From: Cryptomeria japonica
Taxonomy: Eukaryota > Streptophyta > Pinopsida > Cupressales > Cupressaceae
Length of the DNA: 64,000 nt
NCBI RefSeq assembly: GCF_030272615.1
Contig: NC_081408.1
Location: 606,599,673 to 606,663,672 of the forward strand
Direction of reading: 5' to 3'
Shown: one piece after another, positions 35,071 to 47,660 of the stretch
Position numbering within the stretch: position 1 is the first letter of the stretch
Layout: the number at the start of each line of letters is the position of its first letter
The notes under the pieces: model-generated
Seen by the model: only the letters and a program-made list of their open reading frames with translations
Database searches by the model: none
What the model was told of the DNA's origin: nothing
Translations under genes and position numbers: made by a program

Positions 35071-35556
35071 TGTGAGATTATGTTTGAAGCAACCAAGATA
35101 AAAGAGACCAAAACATAGCACAATGACAAGAGAGATAAAATATGAAAATAATAAACTGTATTCCTATCAAGATGCAAAAGAGATCAATTGGATCATCAAG
35201 AATTATATACAATGTAGATGAGCTTGCTTATAAAGGCAAGGCTAAGAGACAAGAGAGCACACAATGATGACATGTGGCTCAATGAAATGCACGGGTAGGT
35301 AGGAGAAATAGTAAAATATTTCACATGAGGTGGATCACCCACCGAAGGTGGAATTATCACTCTACAATAAGTGGACATGATAAAGTAACAAAAATATCAC
35401 ACCATTAAAGGTGGAAATTCTCCTACATACACACTCCCAATGTATGCACATCTCCCTAAGTGTCTCATATGCAAACTACAATGTGACTTGCATGTCCCTA
35501 AGTAAACTTAAGTATAGTGTAATTATATCCAAGATGAATAAATAATTACACCAACA
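35071..35556 (-). repeat. copia-D 5' LTR
   Basis: 486 bp with TGTTGGTG...CTCACA termini on the minus strand. It is flanked on the right by TSD AATCC at 35557-35561. Confidence 0.88.
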
Positions 35557-35561
35557 AATCC
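35557..35561. repeat. Target-site duplication AATCC (right)
   Basis: Right-hand partner of 30091-30095. Confidence 0.85.
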
Positions 35562-35692
35562 AATCAGTAGTCAGTCCATATCATTGTTGATTTGAGACTG
35601 AATCTATTAGATTCACCCCTCTTTCAAATGTAATGAAAAATTAGTGGTTTTCATCTCTCTAATGGTGGAAACCCTAATTTTTCACCATTACA
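35562..35692 (+). repeat. Gypsy LTR fragment, right part
   Basis: It continues the LTR interrupted at 30095. It matches the last ~130 bp of 27531-29014 and ends CACCATTACA. Confidence 0.8.
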
Positions 35693-35695
35693 TTT

Positions 35696-35709
35696 TGGTG
35701 AACCCGACT
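35696..35709 (+). promoter_or_regulatory. Primer-binding site after the split gypsy LTR
   Basis: TGGTGAACCCGACT, identical to 29018-29031, follows the second LTR. About 135 bp of internal leader follow to about 35845, where the truncated copia-B LTR begins. Confidence 0.7.
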
Positions 35710-35845
35710 TCTTACACCTTTAATTCTAATTTATATTCTCAAATCTAAGTGTGTATGCAATTTAAAATTCAATTTTTTCTTTACAAGTTTAATTTTCAAT
35801 CAAATTTCAAAACCTAATTGGTTAGTTTTAAAAACCCTAATTAAG

Positions 35846-36491
35846 GTGATTTTTACAAAGGGTGGCTCACTGCCAGTTTGGTTCACTACCAAATTACAGA
35901 TGGGTTCACTGCCCTATAAGGCTCATTGCCGAAGAAGAAAGAAAGACAAAGAAAATCCCCCACGATAAAAACATAGTCTGCACTGCTGGAACTCCTTCCG
36001 ATAAATGTCTCATGCAATCACTGGATTCCTTCAATCTTTCATATCTTCAACACAAAAATCTATATCTGAAATCATCAAATCAAACTCCTATATATACTAT
36101 CTCCGAAAATCATAATTCTCAATGTTGGCTAAGACAAGGAACTAAAATAGGTCTCCACTAAACATTTTGGTGTTGGCAAGGAATGAAAAGTGAACCATAT
36201 CACATTGTTCTCCCTCAAATATATCAACACGCTACATACATCTCCAAGGTCAAACCTAACATGCATCCAAACGCTATACATCCTCAATATCTAGTCAAAG
36301 GCCTTGAGCTCCTAATCACACCGGACCCAAAGATAATACAGAAAAACATCTTTTGAGATACCAATCACATTCGATGAAATCGGGAAATCTTCATGCACAT
36401 AATATTCCTACTCGTTCTCACCATACCATATTCGGAATTAATCCAGACCTAAAGTTTGAGATCAATGACAATACATAATGCAATGCTAACA
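35846..36491 (-). repeat. copia-B 3' LTR, truncated
   Basis: It matches 40985-41667 by eye and starts TGTTAGCATTGC on the minus strand at 36491. The terminal ~215 bp are missing. Confidence 0.75.
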
Positions 36492-36505
36492 ATCTCCACC
36501 TTTCT
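36492..36505 (-). promoter_or_regulatory. copia-B polypurine tract
   Basis: On the minus strand GAAAGGTGGAGAT precedes TGTTAGC. A TTGCCATCAAT box lies just upstream, as in copia-A. Confidence 0.75.
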
Positions 36506-36787
36506 TATTGATGGCAACATCCAACGACAATAATCAACCATCTCTCTCTCATCTCTCCCCCTTTGGAAAAAATGACAAAGGTGGTCAAAGAATCCCTTTG
36601 AGAAGCTCACTCATGCTCCCCCTAAGGGGAAGCACATCGGCATTAGTCTAGAAGAGAATGTACATGTTTCTCACTGGACCAATGCACACTTAAAATGCAC
36701 GTTAGTTGAAACTAGTAGGGGTTAATGCCCCTAACTTCTGCTAGAGATACTCAAATGTATCTCTACATAACACCTTTGTGAATATAT

Positions 36788-39700
36788 CTACAATTTGATC
36801 CTTTGTGGGCACATACTCTTGAGTCTGACCTCATTATCTATAAATTTATCCTTCAAGAAGTGATATCTGATAGAAATATGCTTAGTTTTGGAATTTTGTA
36901 CTGAATTCTTTAAAATGTTTATTACACTAGTATTATCACACATGACTGGAATGTGGTCATCAAACTTCACACCAATATCCTTCAAAGTATGCTTCATCCA
37001 TAAAAGTTGAGGGCAATAAGAAGATTTTGCAATGTACTTTACTTCTGTCATAGATAAGGATACATAATCTTGCTTTTTTCTTGACCAAGCGACTGATTGG
37101 GAGCCAAGAAAGAATTCTCCTCCACTTGTGATTTTTCTATCATCTACACTTCTAACCCAATCTGCATCTATGTAAGCTGTGAGGCTGAAATCTGAATTTT
37201 TAGGATACCATAGTCCAAACTCTTTTGTACCTTTAAGATATCTAAAAATGCTTTTTACTACCACAACATGTGATTCTTTAAGTTCTTGCTGAAACCTTGC
37301 TACCAAACATATTGCATACATGACATCTGGTCTGGTAGTAGTCAAATATAACGGTCCTATAATCATTGACCTGTACTGACCCAAATCCACCTTAGGTGAT
37401 TTATCATTCTTAGTTAAATTGCATCTAGTAGTTATAGGTGTACATACTCATTTAGAAATCTCCAACCCAAACTTCTTTAATAGTTCTTTGACATACTGAG
37501 ACTGTGAAATAAAAATTCCTTTATCATTCTGATCAACTTGCAATCCTAGAAAAAAATTCAACTCACTAATCATGGACATCTCAAATTATTTTTGCATCTC
37601 AACAACAAATGTTTTGTACATACTTTCATTTCATCCAAAAATTATATCATTAACATATACTACCATAATCATAATTTTACCTTATTCTATCTTGAAGTAC
37701 AAGTTACTATCCACTGAGCCCTTCTAAAATACTTGATCAATTAGATACTTGTCTAATCTCCCATACCCGGCTCTATGATCTTGTTTCAGTCCATATTGAG
37801 CCTTTTTTAATCTACAAACAAGGTTCAGATCATCCTTCAACTTTAATCCTTCTGGTTGTTCAATGTAAACTTCTTCTTTTAATTATCCATTCAGAAATGT
37901 TGATTTCACATCCATTTGATAAACCTTGAAATCTTTGAATGCTGCAAATGCTAGGAACATCTAGATTGCCTTCATTCTTGCAACTAGGGCACAAGTTTCA
38001 TCAAAATCAATGCCTTCAATCTAAGTGTATCCTTTACAAACCAACCTTTCTTTATTCCTCACAACCTTTCCATCTTCATCCAGCTTGTTCCAGAATACCC
38101 ATTTAGTACTGATTACATTCTTATCTTTCAGTCTTCTGACTAATTCCCATGTCTTGTTTTTCTCAATTTGATCTAGTTCCTCTTTTTTTTCCTTCATTCA
38201 TTTTTTATCTTTGCAGGCTTCCTCTATTGTCTTTGGATCAATCTTAGATAGAAGACATAACAAGACCTATTATTGTGTTGCTTTGCTTCTTATGATAACT
38301 CCTTTGTTCTAATATCCAATGATCTGATCTTTTGAGTGATGCTTCTTGACATACTTAGGAGTCTTGGATGTAGATGTCAGAGAATCCTGATCATTCTTTT
38401 CTTCACTCCCGGTTTCTTCCATCCTTTCCTTTTCTCTAGACTTATCTTAGTCATATCTTGCTGCTATTTCTGACTCCTTTAAAGTATTCTCATCAACTTT
38501 TACACTTGCACTTTCAACAATTTGGTTCAACCTTTTGTTAAAACATCAATATGCCTTGCCCTTTGTTGAGTAACCCAAGCATATTTCTTCATTTACTCTA
38601 TTGTCAAACTTTCCAAGATTATCTTCATCTCACCTAATAAAGCACTTGCTTCCAAAAACTTTGAAATATTTCACTGTGGGAGTTCTGCCATACCATAGTT
38701 CATAGGATGTCTTACCATACTTCCTCTGATACAAAATCTATTGAGTGTGTATGTTTTTGTATGAATTGATTCTTTTCAATAGACTTCAGGTAACTTTGCA
38801 CCTTTTATAATGGTTCTAGTTGCTTCTTGTATAGTCTGATTCATTCTTTCTACTACACCGTTCTCCTGAGGTGTCTGGGGAGCAGATAGCTGTCTTTTGA
38901 CACCATGCTTTTCACAAAAGTCATTGAACTCATCTGAGATGAATTCTCCTCCTATGTCATACCTTAGACACTTGATTTTCCTATGAACTGAATTTTCAAC
39001 TTTTGCCTTGAACATCTTGAAATTTTCTAATGCTTTAGTTTTTTCTTAGAGAAATGCAATCCAATTCATTCTAGAATAATCATCAATCATTAACGTGAAA
39101 CACCTCTCACCTTGTAGGCTTCTTGTTTGGGTCGGACCACAAAGATATGTGTGAACCAAATCTAGTAATCCAGTGGACTAGTACTCCTTTCCTCTAAATG
39201 TGCTTCTAGATTGCTTTCGTATTTGACATTCCTTGCTGATGTTTTATGCTGGTTTAAATAGTCTGGGAAAATCTCTTACTGCACTTTTTGAACTGATTTG
39301 TATTAAGTTGTCAAAGTTGATATGACACATCCTCTAGTGCCATAGCCATGTGTCATCTGGTTGTGATATCAAGCAGTGCTTTGTAGCTCCTTCCAACTAG
39401 TACATATTTCCATTTGTCGTCCTTCCAGCTGTAATGACCATTCTGGATTCCTTCTGGATCTCACATCCATTGTCCTGAAAAACAACATTGTATCCATTTT
39501 CGCACATCTGTCAAACACTTAAGAGATTATGATGCAAAACCTTTACATAATAGACATTGTCAGTGCTATGCTTTCCATCAAAGGTAATTGAACCAATACC
39601 AACAATTTGTGTTGTCTTATCATCTCCAAGTCTAACTAAACCTCCATCATAATTTTCAAGTTTTTTGAATTTGATTTTGTCACTAGTCATATGATTTGAG

Positions 39701-40699
39701 CATCCACTATCAATCAACCATTCATTATTATCTCCTCTAGCATGAAATACTTTAGCAATTATCTTAGAGATATCATACTTAGGAACATCATTTTTACAAA
39801 CAATCACCATCCTCATTGTCTGATTCATCATCTGAAATGCCAACATGATCCTTAACATATTATGCCTTCTTATTGAACTTTTTCTTGTTTTACTTAAACT
39901 TTTGTCTATTTCTCTTTTCTAGACATCTAGTTGCAATATGACCAATCTTACCACATCTAAAACATTTAAAGTGTAACATACCTTTGTATTTGCTGGTGCC
40001 TTTCTTCAACTTCCTTACAAAGTTTGCTTCTATCTCATTTGAGCTTTCTTCTTCATCCGAACTTTCTTCAGATGTCTTGAATATGGTTTCAAACTTGTCT
40101 TTATCCTTTCCAAATTTTCTTACTTCAAATGTAGTTAGGGTACTAAGAAATTGCTCTCTGGTGAACTTCTTTGGATCATAAGTTTCTTCAATTGCAGAGA
40201 TCTTGTCATTGTAGCTCACCAGTAATGTTATCAAAGTTTTTGTCAATCACATCTTCATCACTTAAAGTTCCTTGAAGCTCTCTAATCTCATTTACTAATG
40301 TACCAACTTTCTCAAAATAGCTCACAATATCCTCTCCTTCTTCCATCCTCAGGTTTTTATATCTTCTTTTAGCAGCCAATCTCTTTATCAACTTGACTTT
40401 CTCATTTCCTTCATAGATGTCTTTTAACTTCTGCTAGACTTCATAAGCAGTATTCAAAGAGATAACCTTAGTCAGTTCAGTTTTTGATAATGCACTAAAA
40501 ATAGCATACCTTGATTTTTTATTTTCTCCTTAAGCTTGAATTTATCTAGAGTATTAAGTTCATTCACCAGAGGAAGATACTTAGTCTCCACAACCTTCCA
40601 ATTATTATAACCTAGAGAAACCAAGTAACCTCTCATCTTCACTTTCCAAAACCTATAATTAGATCCTTCAAAGATAGGAATGGATAACTTGTGTGCCAT
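36788..40699 (-). pseudogene. copia-B gag-pol relic
   Basis: The minus-strand start is ATG at 40699 (MAHKLSIPIFEGSNYRFWK). A gag body follows, then CCHC knuckle CFRCGKIGHIATRC near 39930, protease LIDSGCSNHM near 39700, integrase fragments (39015-38776, ending in QENGVVERMNQT), RT (about 38150-37450) and RNase H (37390-36788; YIDADW, AWSRKKQ). Many stops and frameshifts separate the pieces. Domain order is standard Ty1/copia and no intact product is possible. Confidence 0.85.
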
Positions 40700-40762
40700 C
40701 AGATCATGATCTACCTCAAGCAGTTAATCTCTATATCAAGGAACCAAAGCTCTTATACCAAT

Positions 40763-41667
40763 TGTTGAATATGAATATCTGGGCAACTAAGAGGGGGGGT
40801 AAATCAGTTGATAGAATTTTTTTTATTTTAGCTTTAATGCACAGATCCAAAATATTGAGGAGAAATAATTGAATTAGGAAACACATACAAAATTCAGATT
40901 AGACACAAGAGACACTAGAATTTATGTGGAAAACTCAAGAAGGGAAAAACCACAGATAATGCTTTCTCAATATATAAACATCAATTAAGGTGACTTTTAC
41001 AAAGGGTGGCTCATTGCTAGTTTGGATCACTACTAGTTTGTCTCACTGCTAGTTTGGCTCACTACCAAATTATAGATGGGCTCACTACTCTGAAAGACTC
41101 ACAGTCGAAGAAGAAAGAAAGACAAAGAAAATACACCACAATAAAAACACAGTCTACACTGTCGGAACTCCTTCTAGTAAATGTCTCATGCAATCACTAG
41201 ATTCCTTCAATCTCACATATCTTCAACATAATAAGTCATATTTTAAATCATCAAATAAAACTCCTATATATATTGTCTCCAAAAATCATAATCCTCAATG
41301 TTGGGTGAGACAGGGATCTAAAATAAGTCTCTACTAAATATTCTGGTGGTGGCAAGGAATTGAAAGTGAACCATATCACATTGTCCTCCCTTGAATATAT
41401 TAACACACTATATACATCTCTAAGGCTAGACCTAAAATGCATCTGCACGCTATACATACTCAATATCCGGTCAAAAGCCTTGAGCTCTAGATCATGCCAA
41501 ACCCAAACATAATACAAAATAACATCTTCTGAGATACCAATCATATTTGATGAAACTAAGAAACCTTCACGCACATAATATGCCTAATCTAGCTCGCCAT
41601 ACCATATCCTGACTTGATCTGGACCTAAAGGTTGACGTCAATGACAACACATAATGCAATGCTAACA
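40763..41667 (-). repeat. copia-B 5' LTR
   Basis: 905 bp with minus-strand termini TGTTAGC...ATTCAACA, followed at 40762 by PBS ATTGGTATAAGAGC, a variant of the initiator-Met site. It contains short repeated GGCTCAC(T)-type words at 41000-41110. Confidence 0.8.
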
Positions 41668-42876
41668 ATCTTATGGACACCAATCCATTTATAGTCACTA
41701 GATTTGAAGGCACCAACCTTCAGGATACACCAATCCCCTACAAGACTAGAATCTTGATGTAATATAATGAGTAATTATGAACCTTCCATTTTCTGCTCGA
41801 CTTCTTCATAAAATTAGCTCACTCTCTTTTAGCTCTACAATTTTCTCTTCTTCTTGGTCTAGCATTCATCAACAATGCTTGCACTCACCTTTGTTTCCAT
41901 ACATATATTATACATTCACCTCCATAAGGTTGGAAAGATCATAGATCATCAGAGACAAATAAAAAATAGTTTGCATCGATTTTACAAAACATGATCTATA
42001 CAATTTTCTATGTCGCGTTAGAATTGTCCACTTAGTCAGTTTGCACTTTGTTCTTATCATCTCCAATTTGTAGCCATTAAAATTATACTTAATAGTTGGT
42101 AATTCAATTTTCCTGAAGCTCTATTGGCACGCCAAATTGAACTCTTCAATATCTTTAAACTTGGACCATTGATTTGCTTGATTTGGCCAAAAAGACTTGG
42201 TCAATGCTACCACTATGGGGGTTTCACATGCCACATCACCAAACACATCAACCATTCACCTTTTCTTCTTTATTGCAATATCATAAAGGACTTGGTGGTC
42301 AACATGGTCAAACATGCAAAACTGTGATAGATTCCCTTTTCATCGCTATATCATAAGGGCTTGGTCAATGTTGTGTGCTGACTAGTAAAATAGAAAAAAT
42401 CCCTTTCTTTTCTCCCCACAAACTTATTCATCGCTATATCATAGATGATCTAATTGTGGTGGGGTCCATATTTCTGAAATAGTGATATCACTTTATCGCG
42501 GTATCACATGTTTGATGGGGACCACTTAATCCCCTCTTGCAAAAAAGAAAAAAACCTTTGACTTCACTCCACAGAACACTTCATCGCTATATCACAAGTG
42601 ACTTGGCCATCCTGGAGTCCACACTTGCAAAATTATGAAATTGCAAATTTACATCTTAGCCATCATGTAGTCAATACCTGCCTACAAAATAGTGAAAGCC
42701 ATTTCCCAAAAGCCATTACCCTTGTCGTGGTTTCGTGACAAAATTCTTTTCTTTGTGTTGAATACCTACGAAATGGTGAAAGCCATTTCCCTTATCAAAA
42801 TGACATTCCTTCTTTTCTCTCTGTCTTCTCTCTCTATTAAGAGGATGTTGACATCAATAATAATCCAATGCCAATA
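41668..42876 (-). repeat. copia-C 3' LTR (left end unclear)
   Basis: On the minus strand it starts TATTGGCATTGG after the PPT. The far end is not defined because copia-B adjoins it. It carries five diverged repeats at 42268-42605. Confidence 0.6.
42268..42605. repeat. Five diverged CATCGCTATATCAYA repeats in the copia-C LTR
   Basis: Copies lie near 42268, 42344, 42432, 42495 and 42584, several followed by GRCTTGG. Irregular spacing of 60-90 bp inside the U3-like part suggests enhancer-type repeats. Confidence 0.6.
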
Positions 42877-42891
42877 ATCTCCCCCTTTGGC
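42877..42891 (-). promoter_or_regulatory. copia-C polypurine tract
   Basis: On the minus strand GCCAAAGGGGGAGAT directly precedes the LTR start, identical to the copia-A and 49778-element PPTs. Confidence 0.8.
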
Positions 42892-43082
42892 ATTAATGTC
42901 AACCATTTGCATCTTCTCCCCTTTTGACAATAATGGCAAAGGACACATTCTTACTCCATTGTTGACAACAAGCCATAACTCTACTCTCCATCTCATTTTC
43001 TTTGAACTAAAATTTTACAACAAGGACAAATTGAAGAATCCAAACTCTCGCCTTGAGCAAAAGCCCTCTTTGTAGGAACACT

Positions 43083-45845
43083 TCATAAGGAAGAATGGGG
43101 TAAAACCCCTAACTTGCGTCTTAGAAACACAAATGTCTCCTTGGGAAGTGGCTTTGTAAACATGTCTACAACCTCATACTTTGTAGCCACATAATCTAGT
43201 CGAACTTCTTGATTTGCAGCCTTTTCCCTCAAAAAGTGATGATTCATATCTATATGCTTCATTTTAGAATGTATCATAAGATTCTTTGATATGTTAATAG
43301 CATTGGTATTATCACAAAGAATCGATACTGGTTTTTCATACTCTAACTTGATGTCCTTCAAGGTATATTTCATCCATAGTAGTTGAGCACAACATGAAGC
43401 ACCAACTATAGATTCTGCCTCTACAGTAGACAAAGACACAAATCTTGTTTCTTACTATGCCATGAAACCAATTTTCTTCCAAGAAATCATGTACCACCAC
43501 TAGTGCTCTTTCTATCATCAACACATCCTGTCGAATCATCATCCATGTAGGAATATAAATCAAAATATTGTCCTTTAGGGTACCACAAACCATAATCTTT
43601 TATATGTTGTAGATACTTGAAAATTCTTATGACTGCTTTTACATGAGTTTCCCTTGGAGTAGCCTAAAACTATGCAACCACGCATACAACATGCATTATA
43701 TCAGGCCTATAAGCTATTAGATGCAACAAACTTCCAATCATTGATCTATATCTTGTGTGATCTACCAATGGAGATTCATCTTTTTTTCTTAGTTTACACC
43801 CTGTTACCATGGGTGTGTCAGCTAGACTACAATATTCCATCTAAATGTTTTTCAATATTTTCTTGACATAATTGGTTTGACAAATAAAAATACCTTTGTT
43901 AGTTTGAGTAATCTACAAACCAATAAGTAATGACAGTTCACTAAGCATGGACATTTCAACTTCCTTTTCATAGCCTCAACAAACACTTTACACATCTCAT
44001 CATTGCTTCCCCCAAAGATTATGTCATCAACATACATAGCCACAATCAATTGGTGACCTTCTTCAGTTCTAATGTACAAATTACTATCTGCAACACCTTT
44101 TTTAAACCCTTGTTGTTGTAGCTATGAATCCAATCTCGCATACCAAGCTCTTGGAGCTTGTTTCAATCCATACAAAGCTTTCTTCAATCTGCATACAAAA
44201 TTCTGATCTTTTTGTGACCTCCAACCTTCTGGTTACTCAATGTATACTTCTTCAAGATTGCCATTTAGAAATAAAGATTTTACATCCATCTGATATACTT
44301 TAAAATGATTATAGACTAAGAATGTAAGAAAATTTTTGGTTGCTTCCAAATGTATCATATATGTAAATGTTTCTTTCAAATTCAATGCCTCCAACTTGTG
44401 CATAACCTTTGCATACAAGTCTATTTTTGTTCCTCACAACTTTCCCTTCTTCATTTAATTTATTTTTGAATACCCATTTTGTCCCAATTATGTTCTTGCC
44501 CTTAGGTCTAGGGACAAGCTCCCATATTTCATTCTTCTCAATTTGATTTAGTTCTTCTTTCATAGCATCAACCCAGTTTTCATATTGGCTTGCTTCTGAA
44601 AATTTCTTGGGTTCTACCAAAGAAAGTAGAACACGGTTTTCTGGTAGATTATAATCTTTAGGTTGAACTTTTTGTGTCCTCAATGCAATCTTTCTCCTTG
44701 TCTGCACACTTGAATTTTTATCACCTATAATCTGTTCTTATGGGTGGTCTCTTTGTACAATTCTTGAAGGTGCCTTTGTGTCTATCCTTGCTGGTTCCTA
44801 AGCAATTGGTTCAAGTTCATTTTAATCATCACTAGATGTTGAAGTACAAAGCAAATCCTCATCAAACTTTACATGTATTCTTTCCACAATTCTATGTAGC
44901 CTCATATTATAACATCTATAAGCCTTTCTTCTTGAAAAATATCCAACAAAGTATCCTTCATTATATCTAGCAGCAAATTTTCCAAGAATGTCATTGTCAT
45001 GCTTTATGTAACACTTGCTTCCAAAAAATTGAAAATGACTAACTGAAGATGTCCTTCCTGTCCATAAGTCATACAAAGTTTTACAACTATTTGGTCTCAA
45101 TTGTGCTCTATTTAGAATGTGAATAGTTGTATGAACAACATCCTTCCAAAATATATCAATTAGTTTTGACTCATTTAGTAGAGTTCTTGCCATTTCTTGC
45201 ACTGTTCTATTTTTCCTTTCAACCACACCATTTTTTTGTGGTGTTTTTGCTACCAAAAATTATCTTTTTATACCATGTTTTTCACAATAATCATCAAATT
45301 CTTTTGATGCAAATTCTCCACCTCTATCAGACCTTAAACATTTCAATAGTAGATTCATCTCATTTTTAACCACATACCTAAAAATTCTAAATCTTTCAAA
45401 TGCTTCTAGTTTTTCTTTCAAGAAGCACACCCAAGTCATTCTAGTGAAGTCATCTATAAACAACATGAAACATCTTTCACTGTTCCATCCTTTTTTCTCA
45501 TGGGTCCACATAAATCAGTCTATATCAGCTAAAGTGGTCTTGTAGTCGAGTGCTCTTTAGTCTTAGAACTCACTTGTGTTTGCTTTCCAATTTGATAATG
45601 TCTACATGCAATGTTTGATGGCTTTGTAATAGTAGGTATACCTCTTACAACCTTCTTTGAATTGATTCTGACAAGATTGTCAAAATTTATGCGTCCCAAC
45701 CATTTATGCCATAGCCAACTTTCATCCTTTTGACTCATGAGACATTTGGGTCCATTCTTTTCCTTGAGATTGTTTAGTATGTATAAATTTCAATTAGTTC
45801 TACGTGCATCGACAATTAATCTTCCTGTTGGCAAGAGACACTACA
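43083..45845 (-). pseudogene. copia-C pol relic (pre-integrase, integrase, RT, RNase H)
   Basis: Minus-strand pieces in order are: pre-integrase (WLWHKWLGRINFDNLV near 45710), integrase (45511-44822; LFIDDFTRMTWV, then ERKNRTVQEMA), RT (44707-43852; NKLNEEGKVVRNKNRLVCKG, and an intact catalytic YVDDIIFGGS near 44030) and RNase H (43439-43083; EAESIVGASCCAQLLW, ending in TKPLP). Frameshifts and stops separate them and gag is missing. It is the only RT in the window with an undamaged YVDD box, but the reading frame is not continuous. Confidence 0.82.
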
Positions 45846-46344
45846 CAAATCATCCGATATTGTTATTGATGGAAATCCAAGTCAGTTATCCCATCCATAG
45901 TATGTGATTTGATCCTACCCCAGAAGTCAGAGTGAAGATTTGGTTAAGTCTGACAGTTAGAATGGAGTATCCGATAGAGTACAGTATCCTAATAGGTATT
46001 TCATTTCAGTTGCATATTTTGTGTTGCAGAGCTAAGGGAAGCTTGATAGATGTCTGGAGTACCTTATTCCATGATTTTAGCCTCTAGTGATAATTATTGT
46101 CAAAGTTAGAAGATCTGGTATATCGTTTCTTAGTCTATCAATGCAATACAACAGTCTTGTGTGGATAATCCTTATGTCAATTATGTGGATCGATTTTGGT
46201 GATTATTTTTGTGGTCCAGGTGTTTATTTCAAAGGTTGTGATAGCGTGTGGACAATTGTTTTGGTCTGTGTTTGTATTTTGGTTCGGATTCAGTCCACAG
46301 TGTATACACGTTTCATTATTTGTAAAGTGCTCTTGAAGTCAACG
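45846..46344. other. Unassigned spacer
   Basis: Sequence between truncated copia-C and the plus-strand copia-A LTR. No LTR end, domain or repeat was recognised. Confidence 0.5.
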
Positions 46345-47604
46345 TGTGGATTTTTGGATATTGTTGGTCATTGCTGCTGCTAGGATATGTTGTTGTCATT
46401 GATTTCAACACATTCCTGTGATTTGTTCTAGTGATTGTAGATTGGGAAGATCTTATGATCTGATTTGTAGTATTGGTTTGTTGATCACTGTTTTGCAAAG
46501 TTTGGTATATCCTCTGGTATATTCCGGTGTGATCAGATCATGTGATAAGTTTTTGGGATATTACTTGGGATGGTCTTATGTATCTTCATTTTAAATGGAT
46601 TGTGATTTGGTGCTCTGCAATTAATCTTTCTTCATGATAGTTGCTGATTGGTTGTGTTCTTGAGCTTTCAGACATTGACAGATGAAGATTTGAAAAGTGG
46701 TGTTGGTGCAATTGTTCCAGATGATTCTAACATGCTTGCTTGTGTTTCCTAGTCGTGTCCTATTTTTTTTGGTGATTCACATCGATGGTTGTGTGATTTT
46801 TTGGTGGTTTCTATCAACCAGTGATGATTTTCACGTTATGCGGTTTTTCCTAGTGGTGTAGCATGGTGCACTTGATCTTGGCATAATTTTCGGTGGAGTT
46901 GTGCATTTGGGAATTTGTTTTAGGACTATTTTATGCTATTTAAATCATTATATTGGTTTGGTGGTCGATATTTGTATCATGTTATGTAATTTTGTAATTG
47001 AGGGTTGAGGGTTTAACTGACCTTCTTGTCAAGGTTCATGAATTGTATATATAGGTGGTGTAGTCATGTAATCTGGGTGTCGATGTTGTGTTTGCATTAT
47101 CAAAGAGATATTTGTGTGCGAACAAGTGATTTATCCTTCAGTGTTGAGTTTGAGGTAAGATTGGTGTTGCGGGGCCGACTTCTGTGCTTAACTGGAACTG
47201 TAATCAGGCATTTGAGATGTTATTCTTTCAGTTCACTTCTTCCGGATTATAGTATGAATCTTATTGTAAGTCAGTGAGACTTCCCTGAGGGCTGTAGCCT
47301 TTCAGACCATTATATTTGAGCATTGAGCTCTAGGTAGCATGCCTAAATGCATGTGCATTCCTCATTGTAACATTTTCACATACTACTGTAGAGTATCATC
47401 TTACCGTGGGTAGGTTCCCACTGTGGTTTTTCCCTTAACTAGGTTTTCCACGTCAAAATATTGGTGTTGTATGTTGTGCTATTAATTTACTTATTTGTCT
47501 TATTACTATAGTTTATTAGATCTGTGTTTTGTGATTCAGTTTGATATTCGAGTGAATATTGATTCACCCCCCCTCTCAGTATTCCTTCTTGATTGTTGCT
47601 AACA
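46345..47604 (+). repeat. copia-A (+) 5' LTR
   Basis: It ends TTGTTGCTAACA before the PBS and carries CACCCCCCCTCTCAGT near 47565, as in the minus-strand copy. The exact start (46345 or about 46362) is uncertain because the terminal sequence is rearranged. Confidence 0.75.
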
Positions 47605-47618
47605 ACTAGTATCAGAGC
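47605..47618 (+). promoter_or_regulatory. copia-A (+) primer-binding site
   Basis: ACTAGTATCAGAGC follows the LTR end. It is a variant of the initiator-Met PBS; the minus copy has ATTAGTATCAGAG. Confidence 0.7.
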
Positions 47619-47660
47619 TAGATTTTCAGGTAGAAGCTTAACCGCTTGAGGAGATCTGGG

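Larger units (their letters stand above)
30096..35556 (-). mobile_element. Complete non-autonomous Ty1/copia element (copia-D), minus strand
   Basis: LTRs of 482 and 486 bp (30096-30577 and 35071-35556) are flanked by the TSD AATCC. An initiator-Met PBS lies at 35051-35070 and a PPT at 30578-30590, so it is a structurally complete element of 5.46 kb. The coding part holds gag, zinc knuckle, protease and an unrecognised acidic C-terminal region, with no integrase core, RT or RNase H. It was therefore probably moved in trans by a related copia element. Confidence 0.88.
35846..41667 (-). mobile_element. Ty1/copia element copia-B, minus strand, decayed
   Basis: A truncated 3' LTR (35846-36491), PPT, gag-pol relic (36788-40699), PBS and complete 5' LTR (40763-41667) are in order on the minus strand. 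The LTR terminus and C-tract resemble copia-A, but the family is distinct. The left LTR has lost about 215 bp of its end at the junction with gypsy leader DNA, so no TSD is readable. Confidence 0.82.
41668..45845 (-). mobile_element. Ty1/copia element copia-C, minus strand, 5'-truncated
   Basis: 3' LTR sequence (start at 42876, extending left to the copia-B border), PPT and a pol relic are present. Gag, PBS and 5' LTR are missing upstream of 45845. The copia-B 5' LTR abuts the copia-C LTR at 41667/41668, which suggests copia-B entered copia-C. Confidence 0.7.
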
